Source: Clostridiaceae bacterium (GTDB lineage Bacteria > Bacillota > Clostridia > Oscillospirales > Acutalibacteraceae). From it: a DNA stretch of 64,000 bases. A model generated the notes under the pieces. That model had not been told where the DNA came from. It made no database searches and saw only the letters and a list, made by a program, of their open reading frames with translations. The first letter of the stretch is position 1. The number at the start of each line of letters is the position of its first letter. The stretch covers positions 62,001 through 126,000 of the forward strand of contig JAETSR010000003.1 in NCBI GenBank assembly GCA_021769555.1, written 5' to 3'. The translations under genes were made by a program, and so were the position numbers. This document shows, one piece after another, positions 33,680-41,845 of the stretch.

Positions 33680-36226
33680 ATGAACAAAAAGGGAAAGAGA
33701 CAAAGAAAAGCGGGCGGATTTCCCCTGCTCCTTTCCATTATCGTGATTTTCGGGATTTTTGGCGTTATCGTTTTTTCAGTGTCACGGAAAATATCCAGGG
33801 AGATGTCCGACTCCGCAATACAGAACCTCAGCGAGAGCCTGGACCTGATACAGAGCACCATCGAGGCCATTCTCCACAGCGAGGCGGAGTTCCAGAAGAT
33901 GATTGCCCAGGAAATAGGCCGGGCTCCGGACCCGGAGGCATATATACGAACCTATGAAGATAATGATTTCGTCGCGAAGATGTCCCTTATCCTCTCCGGC
34001 CGCAGGGAGGGGGTCTCCAACGACGGGGAGCCCTTTACCGAGGAGGGCATGGACTTCTCCGCCGGGGGGACAGTGGCGGGCCTGCCGGTCTCCCAGTCAT
34101 ATGTGAACCATATGGGCACCTGGTCCTATACCATAAAATGCCCTGTGGAGCGGGACGGTCAGAGCATTGGGACCCTCTATATCGAATATGTCTACGATTC
34201 TATCGACCAGTCCCTCCCCGACGGATTTTACAATAAGCAGGCGTCGCTGTATATTATGGACTCAAAGAGCCAGCGCTTCGTCCTGAAGCCCAAGGGCATG
34301 GGAAAGCGGAGCGCCGGACACCTGAACCTGACGGATTTTTACCGGGCCAACAGTATTCAGGACGCGGGCATAAAGGCGGAGGTGGAGGACTGCCTTCTCA
34401 CCGGGCGCAACGTCCTGTTCTATCACGACATCCGCAATGTGGACGCTCTGAACTATATGTGGGCGGTGAACGGCGGCACCATTTTCCTGGTGGGTTATGT
34501 CCCGGTGGAGGCCATACAGCAGGAGGGGCGTACTGTAAACCATAATATAGCCGTAGTTGTGGTCTCCATGCTTGCTGCCTTCTCCCTGTGCATAGCTGTA
34601 TACTATCTCAACTGGCGGCAGCAGGATAAGGTCCGCCGGGAGCGTGAGGCTGAGAGAAGGCTCCACGCCCAGCAGCTCTCCGAGGCCCTGCAGGCCGCCC
34701 AGATAGCCAGCGAGTCCAAGACCACCTTCCTTTCAAATATGTCCCACGATATCCGCACGCCCATGAACGCCGTGCTGGGCTTCACCACGCTGCTTGCCAG
34801 GGACGCGGAGAACCCCGCAAAGGTGCGGGAGTACACGAGGAAAATCACCGCCTCCGGGCAGCACCTCCTCAGCCTTATCAACGACGTTCTGGACGTTTCA
34901 AAAATTGAGAGCGGAAAAGTGGTGCTGAGCCTGGAGAGATTTTCCCTTAACGACGTTATCTCCTCGGTGGACGCCATTATCCAGCCCATGGCCAAGGCCA
35001 GGGGGCAGGAATTTCACCAGGATATGACCGGCATCCGGCATGAATATTTAGTCGGGGACGAGACGCGGATAAACCAGGTGCTCATAAACCTTCTGTCCAA
35101 CGCCGTCAAGTATACCCCCGAGGGCGGGAAGATATGGCTCCGCATAATCGGGCTCGGGCAGAGGTCCGGGCAGTACGAGCATATCCGCATTGAGGTGGAG
35201 GACACCGGCTACGGCATGACGCCTGAGTATCTGAAGACGATTTTCGACGCCTTCACCCGGGCTGAGAACAGCACCACCAACAAGGTCCAGGGCACGGGCC
35301 TTGGGATGGCCATAACCAAGAGCATTGTGGAGCTCATGGGCGGGACTATAGAGGTCACAAGCGAAGTGGATAAGGGCTCCCTTTTCCGGGTGGAGCTTGA
35401 GCTGCGCATTCTCGAGGAGGCGGCTGACCGGCAGTTCTGGGAGCAGCACGGCATTTCGCGGATTCTGGCTGTGGGCCCAGCGGAGGGCAGGGAGAATATC
35501 CTGGCGTTTATGGGGAACACCGGCGTCCGGGTGGACACTGCCGCCACGGCGAAGGAGGCTCTCGGGGCCGGGGACTGCCAGCTTGTGCTGCTGGACTGGG
35601 AGGCCGGAGGCCTGTCAGAGGCCAGGGCCCTTCGCGCCGGGCTTCCGGAGGGCGTCCCTATCCTGCTTCTCTCGGAGTATGACGCCCAGGGCTTTGAGGA
35701 GGCCCTGGAGCTGGTCCCGGCAGACACCCTCACAAAGCCCTTCTTCGCCTCGGCCCTTCGCATAAAGATACAGGAACTGCAGAGTAAAGAGGTCCGGGGC
35801 CCGGAGCCGGAGGCAGGCTGTACTCTGGAAGGCATGCGCTTTTTGGCCGCTGAGGACAATGAGATAAACGCCGAAATCCTCACGGAGCTTTTGGAGCTTG
35901 AGGGCGCGGCCTGTGAGACCGCGGAAAACGGGCTCCTGGCCCTTGAGCGTTTCCGGGGCTCCGAAAAAGGCGAGTTCGACGCGATACTGATGGACGTACA
36001 GATGCCTGTAATGAACGGGCATGAGGCCGCCCGGGCCATCCGGGCCCTTGACCGGGAGGACGCGGGGAGCATACCGATTATCGCCATGACCGCAAACGCT
36101 TTCGCCGAGGACGAGAAGGCCGCCCTGGACGCCGGCATGGACGCACATGTGCCCAAGCCCCTGAATATAGAGGTTTTGAAGGGTGTTATACGGCAGCTTA
36201 AACAACGAAAGGAAGGCTTGAACTAA
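33680..36226 (+). CDS. Hybrid sensor histidine kinase/response regulator
   Basis: 848 aa. Membrane segments near residues 13-34 and 288-310 enclose an extracellular sensor region. HisKA follows with NMSHDIRTPMNAVLGF (His near 355), then HATPase with NQVLINLLSNAVKY (about 470), DTGYGMTPEY and GTGLGMAITKS. Next is a degenerate receiver-like stretch (about 595-705), then a full receiver with AEDNEINAEIL, phospho-acceptor Asp near 771 in LMDVQMPVMNG and Lys in PKPL. Start ATG 33680 has GGGAAGGGGAG. The binding-protein gene begins 3 bp after its stop. No DNA-binding output is encoded nearby. Confidence 0.92.
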   Translation: MNKKGKRQRKAGGFPLLLSIIVIFGIFGVIVFSVSRKISREMSDSAIQNLSESLDLIQSTIEAILHSEAEFQKMIAQEIGRAPDPEAYIRTYEDNDFVAKMSLILSGRREGVSNDGEPFTEEGMDFSAGGTVAGLPVSQSYVNHMGTWSYTIKCPVERDGQSIGTLYIEYVYDSIDQSLPDGFYNKQASLYIMDSKSQRFVLKPKGMGKRSAGHLNLTDFYRANSIQDAGIKAEVEDCLLTGRNVLFYHDIRNVDALNYMWAVNGGTIFLVGYVPVEAIQQEGRTVNHNIAVVVVSMLAAFSLCIAVYYLNWRQQDKVRREREAERRLHAQQLSEALQAAQIASESKTTFLSNMSHDIRTPMNAVLGFTTLLARDAENPAKVREYTRKITASGQHLLSLINDVLDVSKIESGKVVLSLERFSLNDVISSVDAIIQPMAKARGQEFHQDMTGIRHEYLVGDETRINQVLINLLSNAVKYTPEGGKIWLRIIGLGQRSGQYEHIRIEVEDTGYGMTPEYLKTIFDAFTRAENSTTNKVQGTGLGMAITKSIVELMGGTIEVTSEVDKGSLFRVELELRILEEAADRQFWEQHGISRILAVGPAEGRENILAFMGNTGVRVDTAATAKEALGAGDCQLVLLDWEAGGLSEARALRAGLPEGVPILLLSEYDAQGFEEALELVPADTLTKPFFASALRIKIQELQSKEVRGPEPEAGCTLEGMRFLAAEDNEINAEILTELLELEGAACETAENGLLALERFRGSEKGEFDAILMDVQMPVMNGHEAARAIRALDREDAGSIPIIAMTANAFAEDEKAALDAGMDAHVPKPLNIEVLKGVIRQLKQRKEGLN

Positions 36227-36229
36227 ACT

Positions 36230-37534
36230 ATGAAAAAGCACAGATTTATCTCTCTATGCCTTATATGCCTGGCGGCGCTCATTGCCATGGCCTCCTGCGG
36301 CCAGGGGGGCTCAAAAAACCTGATTAAGGAAAACGCGCCGGGAGAGGAGCGGGTGGTGAACCTGTTCAGCCCCATGGAGAAGAGCAGCCCGGACGCTGAG
36401 AACGTGGCCCGGACCGCGGCGGACCTGACGGTGGCCATGGCCGAGGAGAAGCTGGGGGTCAATGTCGCCTACTGGACCTATACCGCGGAGGACTACCAGG
36501 ACCGGACCTATGACGAGGTTGCCCTGGACCGGGCGAGGAGCAATATGGACGATTTGTACCTGCTGAACCCCGACGTCATCCTGGCCCTGGGCGCGGAGGG
36601 AAAGCTTATGGACCTCTCAGGGCTTGACTGCGCGAAGAACCTCAGGGACATCATCCGCGTTGCCAATACGGTGGACGGCAGGCTGGTGGCCATCCCCCAG
36701 GAGGTTGTGGCCTACGGGCTGTTTGTGAACGTGGACATTTTCAAGCAGTACGGCCTTGAGCTGCCCGGCACGCCGGAGGAGTTTCTGGAATGCTGCCGGG
36801 TGCTCAAGGAGAACGGCATAGAAACTCCCGTGGGCGCGAACCGCTGGTGGCTTGAGACCTTCGTCTTCGCCCAGGCCTATGCCGGCCTATATAACGGCGG
36901 CAATACGGAAGAGGAGATAGCAGCCCTGAACAGCGGCGAGGCCCGGTACAGCGACTATATGCGCCCGGGCTTTGAGTTCCTCAAGACCCTTATTGACAAG
37001 GGCTATGTAGACGCGGAAAAGGCCCTTGTCAGCGAGGCAATCGAGGGTGAGGGCGCGGATTTCCTCTCGGGGAAGACCCCGATAGTCATGGCCTACTGGG
37101 GGGCGGCCAACACCAAGACCGCCTATGGGGAGACGGATTTTGAAATGCAGGTTATCGGCTTCCCCAGCAGCCTGGGCCCCATGCCTGTTATGCCCATGAC
37201 CGGCTGGGCTGTGGGCGCCGAGGCCGAGCACGCAGAGGACGCCATGCTGGTGATGGACGTAATGATGTCCGACGAGGCGCTGAAGCTCTTTGCCGAGACC
37301 AACCGGGGCATCTCCCCCTCCAAAAATGTGAAGGTGGACTGTGTGCCCGCCCTGCGCCCCCTTAACGACCGCATTGAGGAGGGGGTCTATGTGCTGGGCT
37401 CAAACGCCGGGATGAACGTGGAGCAGTGGGGCAATACCTGCCTTATAGTGCGGGACCTGCTGGCCGGCGCGTCGGTAGACGAGTGCATGTCCGCCTTTGA
37501 CGTGCTTCAGGACGAGGCACTCAGTAATAAATAG
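36230..37534 (+). CDS. Extracellular solute-binding lipoprotein
   Basis: 434 aa. Lipoprotein signal MKKHRFISLC...IAMASCGQ with lipobox Cys near residue 23. The mature part has the family-1 binding-protein pattern: NVAYWTY, VDGRLVAIPQEVVAYGLFVNVDIFKQYG, TPIVMAYWG, MTGWAVGA. No permease or ATPase accompanies it. It is co-transcribed with the hybrid kinase, so it may deliver ligand to the kinase sensor domain rather than to a transporter (inference). Confidence 0.85.
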   Translation: MKKHRFISLCLICLAALIAMASCGQGGSKNLIKENAPGEERVVNLFSPMEKSSPDAENVARTAADLTVAMAEEKLGVNVAYWTYTAEDYQDRTYDEVALDRARSNMDDLYLLNPDVILALGAEGKLMDLSGLDCAKNLRDIIRVANTVDGRLVAIPQEVVAYGLFVNVDIFKQYGLELPGTPEEFLECCRVLKENGIETPVGANRWWLETFVFAQAYAGLYNGGNTEEEIAALNSGEARYSDYMRPGFEFLKTLIDKGYVDAEKALVSEAIEGEGADFLSGKTPIVMAYWGAANTKTAYGETDFEMQVIGFPSSLGPMPVMPMTGWAVGAEAEHAEDAMLVMDVMMSDEALKLFAETNRGISPSKNVKVDCVPALRPLNDRIEEGVYVLGSNAGMNVEQWGNTCLIVRDLLAGASVDECMSAFDVLQDEALSNK

Positions 37535-37536
37535 AG

Positions 37537-37570
37537 AAATCCCCTCCCGCAAAAAATGGGAGGGGATTTT
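37537..37570. terminator. Terminator after the kinase-binding protein operon
   Basis: Stem AAATCCCCTCCC / GGGAGGGGATTT with a 9-nt loop and TTTTC on the plus strand; it can also serve the converging reductase gene. Confidence 0.85.
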
Positions 37571-37581
37571 CTTATTGCTGC

Positions 37582-39273
37582 TTATTTGTCCATGCCGCAG
37601 GGCGAGGCCTGCTCTGTCAGGCGGCGGTCCTTAACGACCGTGCTGTAGTACCGGAAGCCGCCCGCAAAGTTATATGCCTCAAAGCCGTGCCCGGCTAAAA
37701 TCCGGCAGGCAATATAGCTTCTCAGGCCGCTCTGGCAGATGACGTACACCGGCTTTCCCTGTTCCAGCTCACCCAGGCGCTCCCGAAGTTCGTCCACCGG
37801 GATGTTCACAAAGCCGTCAATATGGCCCAGGCTGTATTCCACCGGGGTGCGGGCGTCCAGGAGGGTAACGCTGCCGTCCCTGGGCAGGCCGGGGATATCC
37901 TCTAAGTGAAACTGCCTTACAAGGCCTTTCGCGATATTTTCAATCATGAAGCCGGCCATGTTCACCGGGTCCTTCGCGGAGGAATAGGGCGGCGCGTAGG
38001 CAAGGTCGAGCTCGCCCAGCCTGGGCGCGTCCATGCCGGCGCCTATGGCCGCCGCAAGCACGTCTATGCGCTTGTCAACGCCCTCATAGCCGATGATTTG
38101 GGCTCCCAGCAGCCGGAATGTCCCCTTCTCAAAGACCACCTTCATGGTCATGAGCTTTCCCCCGGGGTAATAGCCCGCGTGGCTCATTGGGGAGAGTATC
38201 ACCGTGTCCGCGTCCAGCCCGGCCTTTTTGGCGGCGGTCTCGTTCACGCCGGTGCAGGCGGCCGTAAGTCCGAACACCTTTATGACAGAGCTGCCCTGTG
38301 AGCCGCGGTACCGGCTGTCCCCGCCGCAAATATTGTCCGCGGCTATTCGCCCCTGCTTGTTTGCGGGGCCTGCCAGGGATATCAGGGCGTCCTGCCCGGT
38401 GACAGAGTGCTTCACCTGCACCGCGTCGCCCACGGCGTATATATCCGGCGCGGAGGTCTCCATTTTCTCGTTGACGATAATGCTGCCCCTCAGCCCCAGC
38501 TCGAGCCCCGCGTTCTTCGCCAGCCCGGTGTCCGGGGCCACTCCTATTGCCAGCACAGCCATATCCGCGTGAAGCTGCGCGCCGCCCTCAAGCAGCACGT
38601 CAAGGCCGCCGTCCTTGGGCTCAAAGCCGGCCACAGAGCGTCCCAGGGCCAGCTTAACGCCGTGCGCCCTCATTTCGCTGTGGATAAATGCCGCCATATC
38701 CGGGTCAAAGGGGGCCATCAGCTGCCGGGACAGCTCCACGACCGTTACCTCCATGCCCAGCTCCCGGAGGTTCTCAGCCAGCTCCACCCCGATGAAGCCG
38801 CCGCCCACCAGCACCGCGGACTTTGGCTTCTCTGAGCCGATGAACTCCTTTATATTGAAGGTGTCCTCCACGGTGCGAAGGGTGAATACCCTGTCAAGCT
38901 CCGCGCCGGGGAGCCGTGGACGGACGGGCTTTGCCCCGGGAGACAGGAGCAGCTTGTCATAATGCTCCTCAAATTCCTCCCCCGTATCCATGTTCCTGAC
39001 CCGGACTGTTTTGCCTTTTGGGTCAATGGCCAGCGCCTCGTGGCGCACACGCATGTCCACACGGAAGCGGGCAAAGAAGCTCTCCGGCGTTTGGAGGGTC
39101 AGGGCGTCAGGGTCGCTGATGGCGCCGCCGATATAGTAGGGCAGGCCGCAGTTGGCGTAGGACACATAGCCCGACCGCTCAAATACCACTATCTCCGCCT
39201 GTTCGTCCAGCCGGCGAAGCCTCGCCGCGGCTGTAGCCCCGCCGGCCACGCCGCCGATAATCACTACCTTCAT
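37582..39273 (-). CDS. CoA-disulfide reductase-rhodanese fusion
   Basis: 563-aa flavoprotein. FAD motif VVIIGGVAGGATAAAR at the N-terminus, active-site Cys42 in SYANCGLPYY, NAD(P)H site VLVGGGFIGVELAENL, second FAD motif IYAVGDAVQV. The C-terminal rhodanese domain (about 470-550) carries VICQSGLRS with Cys513. Known relatives reduce CoA disulfide, CoA-persulfide or polysulfide. The fused rhodanese suggests handling of sulfane sulfur. Monocistronic; a possible weak promoter (CAGACA-17-TATAAT) lies just upstream, before 39273. Confidence 0.9.
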   Translation of the reverse strand: MKVVIIGGVAGGATAAARLRRLDEQAEIVVFERSGYVSYANCGLPYYIGGAISDPDALTLQTPESFFARFRVDMRVRHEALAIDPKGKTVRVRNMDTGEEFEEHYDKLLLSPGAKPVRPRLPGAELDRVFTLRTVEDTFNIKEFIGSEKPKSAVLVGGGFIGVELAENLRELGMEVTVVELSRQLMAPFDPDMAAFIHSEMRAHGVKLALGRSVAGFEPKDGGLDVLLEGGAQLHADMAVLAIGVAPDTGLAKNAGLELGLRGSIIVNEKMETSAPDIYAVGDAVQVKHSVTGQDALISLAGPANKQGRIAADNICGGDSRYRGSQGSSVIKVFGLTAACTGVNETAAKKAGLDADTVILSPMSHAGYYPGGKLMTMKVVFEKGTFRLLGAQIIGYEGVDKRIDVLAAAIGAGMDAPRLGELDLAYAPPYSSAKDPVNMAGFMIENIAKGLVRQFHLEDIPGLPRDGSVTLLDARTPVEYSLGHIDGFVNIPVDELRERLGELEQGKPVYVICQSGLRSYIACRILAGHGFEAYNFAGGFRYYSTVVKDRRLTEQASPCGMDK

Positions 39274-39382
39274 TTCAGTGTTCCACCTTTCCTTTTGAAT
39301 GGGCGATTATATTATAGCACAAATTATGCCTTTTGTCTGTAATAATATCACTATTTTCCCCCGAAAAAAACCGGCTGAGAAG

Positions 39383-39411
39383 TTTACACTCCCCGCTCCA
39401 TATGGTATAAT
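39383..39411 (+). promoter_or_regulatory. Promoter of the uroporphyrinogen-decarboxylase-like gene
   Basis: TTTACA (39383-39388), 17-bp spacer, TATAAT (39406-39411), 40 bp before the ATG. Confidence 0.65.
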
Positions 39412-39451
39412 GGCGTAAATCAAAAGCTATCTCACCACGAAAGGAGACCCC

Positions 39452-40510
39452 ATGACTACCAAAGAGCGTTTTGAGAGGATATTTCAGCACAAGGAGGCCG
39501 ACCGCGTGCCGGTGTTTGACAGCCCATGGGCCGGGACTATCGCCCGCTGGGAGCGGGAGGGTATGCCCAAGGGCGCAGACTGGCGGGAATATTTTGACGT
39601 GGACAAGGTACAGGCCATCGGCGTGGACATAACCCCGCGCTTTGAGGAGAAGGTGCTCGAGGAGACAGACAGGTACATTATCCGCACTACCGGCTGGGGA
39701 GTTACCCTCAAGGAGTTCAAGGAGCTGGACTCCACCCCGGAGTTTCTGGACTTTAAGGTGACGACCCCGGAGGAATGGGAGAAGGCCAAGGAGCGCATGA
39801 CTGTGAGCCGGGACCGTATCGACTGGAAGTATCTTGAGGAGAACTACGGCAGGTGGGTCCGGGAGGGCGACTGGATAGAGGCCGGCTTCTGGTTCGGCTT
39901 TGACGTGACCCACTCCTGGATGGCCGGCACGGAGACTCTGCTCATTGCCATGATAGAGGAGCCCGAGTGGGTCATGGATATGTTCGAGACATATCTCGAC
40001 AGCTGCACTGCCCATTTCGACATGATATGGGACGCGGGCTACCGCTTCGACTCCATCACCTGGCCCGACGATATGGGCTATAAGGGCACGCCCTTCTTCT
40101 CCAACGCCATGTACCGGGAGCTTCTGCAAAAGTACCATAAGCGGGCCGTTGACTGGGCCCACAGCAAGGGCATTTACGCCCGGCTCCACTCCTGCGGGGA
40201 CATCATGCCCCTTATCCCCGATATCCTTGAGACGGGCATAGACGCGCTGAACCCCATAGAGATAAAGGCCGGCATGGACGTGTTCGGCCTGAAGCGGGAG
40301 TATGGGGACCGGCTCGTGCTCCATGGGGGCATAAACGCCGTGCTCTGGGACGACAAGGAGGCCATCACCCAGGCTATACGCGAGACCGTCCCCGTGCTGA
40401 AGGAGAACGGGGGCTATATCTTCGCCTCGGACCACTCCATACCCAACTCCGTGAGCCTTGAGAATATGCGCAGCATTATCGAGACTGTGAAGGAAGCGGG
40501 AAAATATTAA
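39452..40510 (+). CDS. Uroporphyrinogen decarboxylase (URO-D) family protein, methyltransferase-like
   Basis: 352-aa TIM barrel of the URO-D superfamily, which includes heme-pathway decarboxylases and corrinoid-dependent methyltransferases. Begins TTKERFERIFQHKEADRVPVFD, the form common in gut Clostridia. The zinc motif H-x-C is present (RLHSCGDIMPLIPD), but the C-terminal cysteine ligand of MtaA-type enzymes is replaced (SDHSIPNS). The context of a corrinoid operon on the opposite strand makes a methyltransferase more likely than heme synthesis. ATG 39452 has AAAGGAG. Confidence 0.85.
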   Translation: MTTKERFERIFQHKEADRVPVFDSPWAGTIARWEREGMPKGADWREYFDVDKVQAIGVDITPRFEEKVLEETDRYIIRTTGWGVTLKEFKELDSTPEFLDFKVTTPEEWEKAKERMTVSRDRIDWKYLEENYGRWVREGDWIEAGFWFGFDVTHSWMAGTETLLIAMIEEPEWVMDMFETYLDSCTAHFDMIWDAGYRFDSITWPDDMGYKGTPFFSNAMYRELLQKYHKRAVDWAHSKGIYARLHSCGDIMPLIPDILETGIDALNPIEIKAGMDVFGLKREYGDRLVLHGGINAVLWDDKEAITQAIRETVPVLKENGGYIFASDHSIPNSVSLENMRSIIETVKEAGKY

Positions 40511-40512
40511 AA

Positions 40513-40557
40513 TAATGCCCATTCGCCGGGATAATCGGCGGGTGGGCATTACTTTTC
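40513..40557. terminator. Bidirectional terminator between converging URO-D genes
   Basis: Long stem, TAATGCCCATTCGCCG against CGGCGGGTGGGCATTA with two G-T pairs, loop of 7 nt, followed by CTTTT on the plus strand and TTTTAATATTTT on the minus strand. Confidence 0.85.
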
Positions 40558-40560
40558 AGC

Positions 40561-41814
40561 TTACGGCTTCCAGCTATTTTCCAGCGTCTCCCGGATAAGC
40601 TGCACATAGCGCTTTACCTTCTCCGGGGTGCTGTTTATATGGTACACGTCCCGCTGGGCTATCTCCAGCCTGCAGCCTGAGGCTGCCCTGGCGGTCCTGG
40701 TGAAATGCTCCCGCACGGCCTCCTCGTCCAGCTCGCTGCCAACGCCCAATAGGTTTGGGCTGGGCTTTCGGAGATAGACTATCTTTCTGTCCCTCAGCGC
40801 CTCCCCCATCTTCTCCTCATTGCACCAGGGGGATATGGAGAGCTTGCGGAGGTTCTCTGCCTTGGAGAGGCACCTGTCCCAGAAAGGGTCCACCGCCTCA
40901 CAGCAGCCGTAGGAGTAGAGCCCAAACCGCTTTGAGACCTTCTCATAATAGGGGAACACGAACTCCCCATACATCTCCGGCGAGATACCCGCGCTCTCCT
41001 GGGAGTCCATATAGCCCCAGACGTCCCCTGCTGTCAGCGGGCCCTCCGGTAACGCCGGGAGTTCGTCGGTAAAGCAATAGCTGCCCTGGGCCAGGTGCTC
41101 CTCCGCTGTGGTGGGGAGAAGTATGTTCTCATTCTCCATCAGGTCCATGAACCTGAGATAGTCGTCGGTGAGCATGTCCATCATCTTGTGAAAGAGCTCG
41201 GGGTAGTCGTACATGGAGAAGAACATGTCCTCCATGCTCATGATATGCACGATATCCTGGGTCGGGCAGAAGTACAGGGAATGGCCCAGGATTTTGGCGG
41301 GCAGGATGTCCCCGAACAGCTCGTTGAGCTCCGCCTGCCGCTTTTCTGCCCTGTCAGGGTGCACGCTGAATACCGAGGGGCCCAGCTTGTGAAAATCCTC
41401 CTCAAGGTCGGAGAGCTGGGCGTTGAAATGGTGCCCAAGGTCCTCACCCTGGGCGTCCAGGGCGTGCTCTGCTGTTACCGGCAGTCCGAAGGGCACGAAG
41501 GATGTGGGTATAGTCACCGGCAGACAAGCCGGTACTATGGAGTCGTCCTCAAAGAGGGTATGGTTCACCTGCCGGCTCAGAAGCTCCCACTCAAGCTCTC
41601 TAGCCTCCCCGCCCTCACAGCGCATCATCCCCGGGATAATATCCCCGGCGAAGGTGCCCAGCTCTATAGTCACCATCGGGCGGCTTCCCGGCTTAAACGA
41701 GCCGTGGGCCTGCCATTCCCCCCTGAGGCGGCCCATTTCGGGGCTCAGGGCAAGCTCCTTCTGCCGCTTCACCAGGTCCCGGAGTATCTCTAAATCTTTG
41801 CCTGATATGTTCAT
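40561..41814 (-). CDS. URO-D superfamily protein, candidate substrate methyltransferase (MT-I)
   Basis: 417 aa, longer than MtaA-type enzymes. N-terminal helical extension (SGKDLEILRDLVKRQKELAL), an internal PTSFVPFGL segment and a Cys pair in YSYGCCEAVDPFWDR that could hold a metal, then GCRLEIAQRDVYHIN. I chose ATG 41814 (AAGGTG 6 nt upstream) over GTG 41823. It is the last gene of the corrinoid operon, whose other genes supply corrinoid protein, MtaA-like enzyme and activator, so it is the best candidate for the enzyme that takes the methyl group from the growth substrate (inference; substrate unknown). Confidence 0.75.
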   Translation of the reverse strand: MNISGKDLEILRDLVKRQKELALSPEMGRLRGEWQAHGSFKPGSRPMVTIELGTFAGDIIPGMMRCEGGEARELEWELLSRQVNHTLFEDDSIVPACLPVTIPTSFVPFGLPVTAEHALDAQGEDLGHHFNAQLSDLEEDFHKLGPSVFSVHPDRAEKRQAELNELFGDILPAKILGHSLYFCPTQDIVHIMSMEDMFFSMYDYPELFHKMMDMLTDDYLRFMDLMENENILLPTTAEEHLAQGSYCFTDELPALPEGPLTAGDVWGYMDSQESAGISPEMYGEFVFPYYEKVSKRFGLYSYGCCEAVDPFWDRCLSKAENLRKLSISPWCNEEKMGEALRDRKIVYLRKPSPNLLGVGSELDEEAVREHFTRTARAASGCRLEIAQRDVYHINSTPEKVKRYVQLIRETLENSWKP

Positions 41815-41845
41815 TATTTTCACCTTCCCGGATAGTATGGGGCCG

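Noticed and set aside
39275..40549. Minus-strand open frame of 424 codons opposite the URO-D gene
   Set aside because: Spans the URO-D gene, its promoter and terminator on the other strand; no motif; the shadow of a GC-rich gene.
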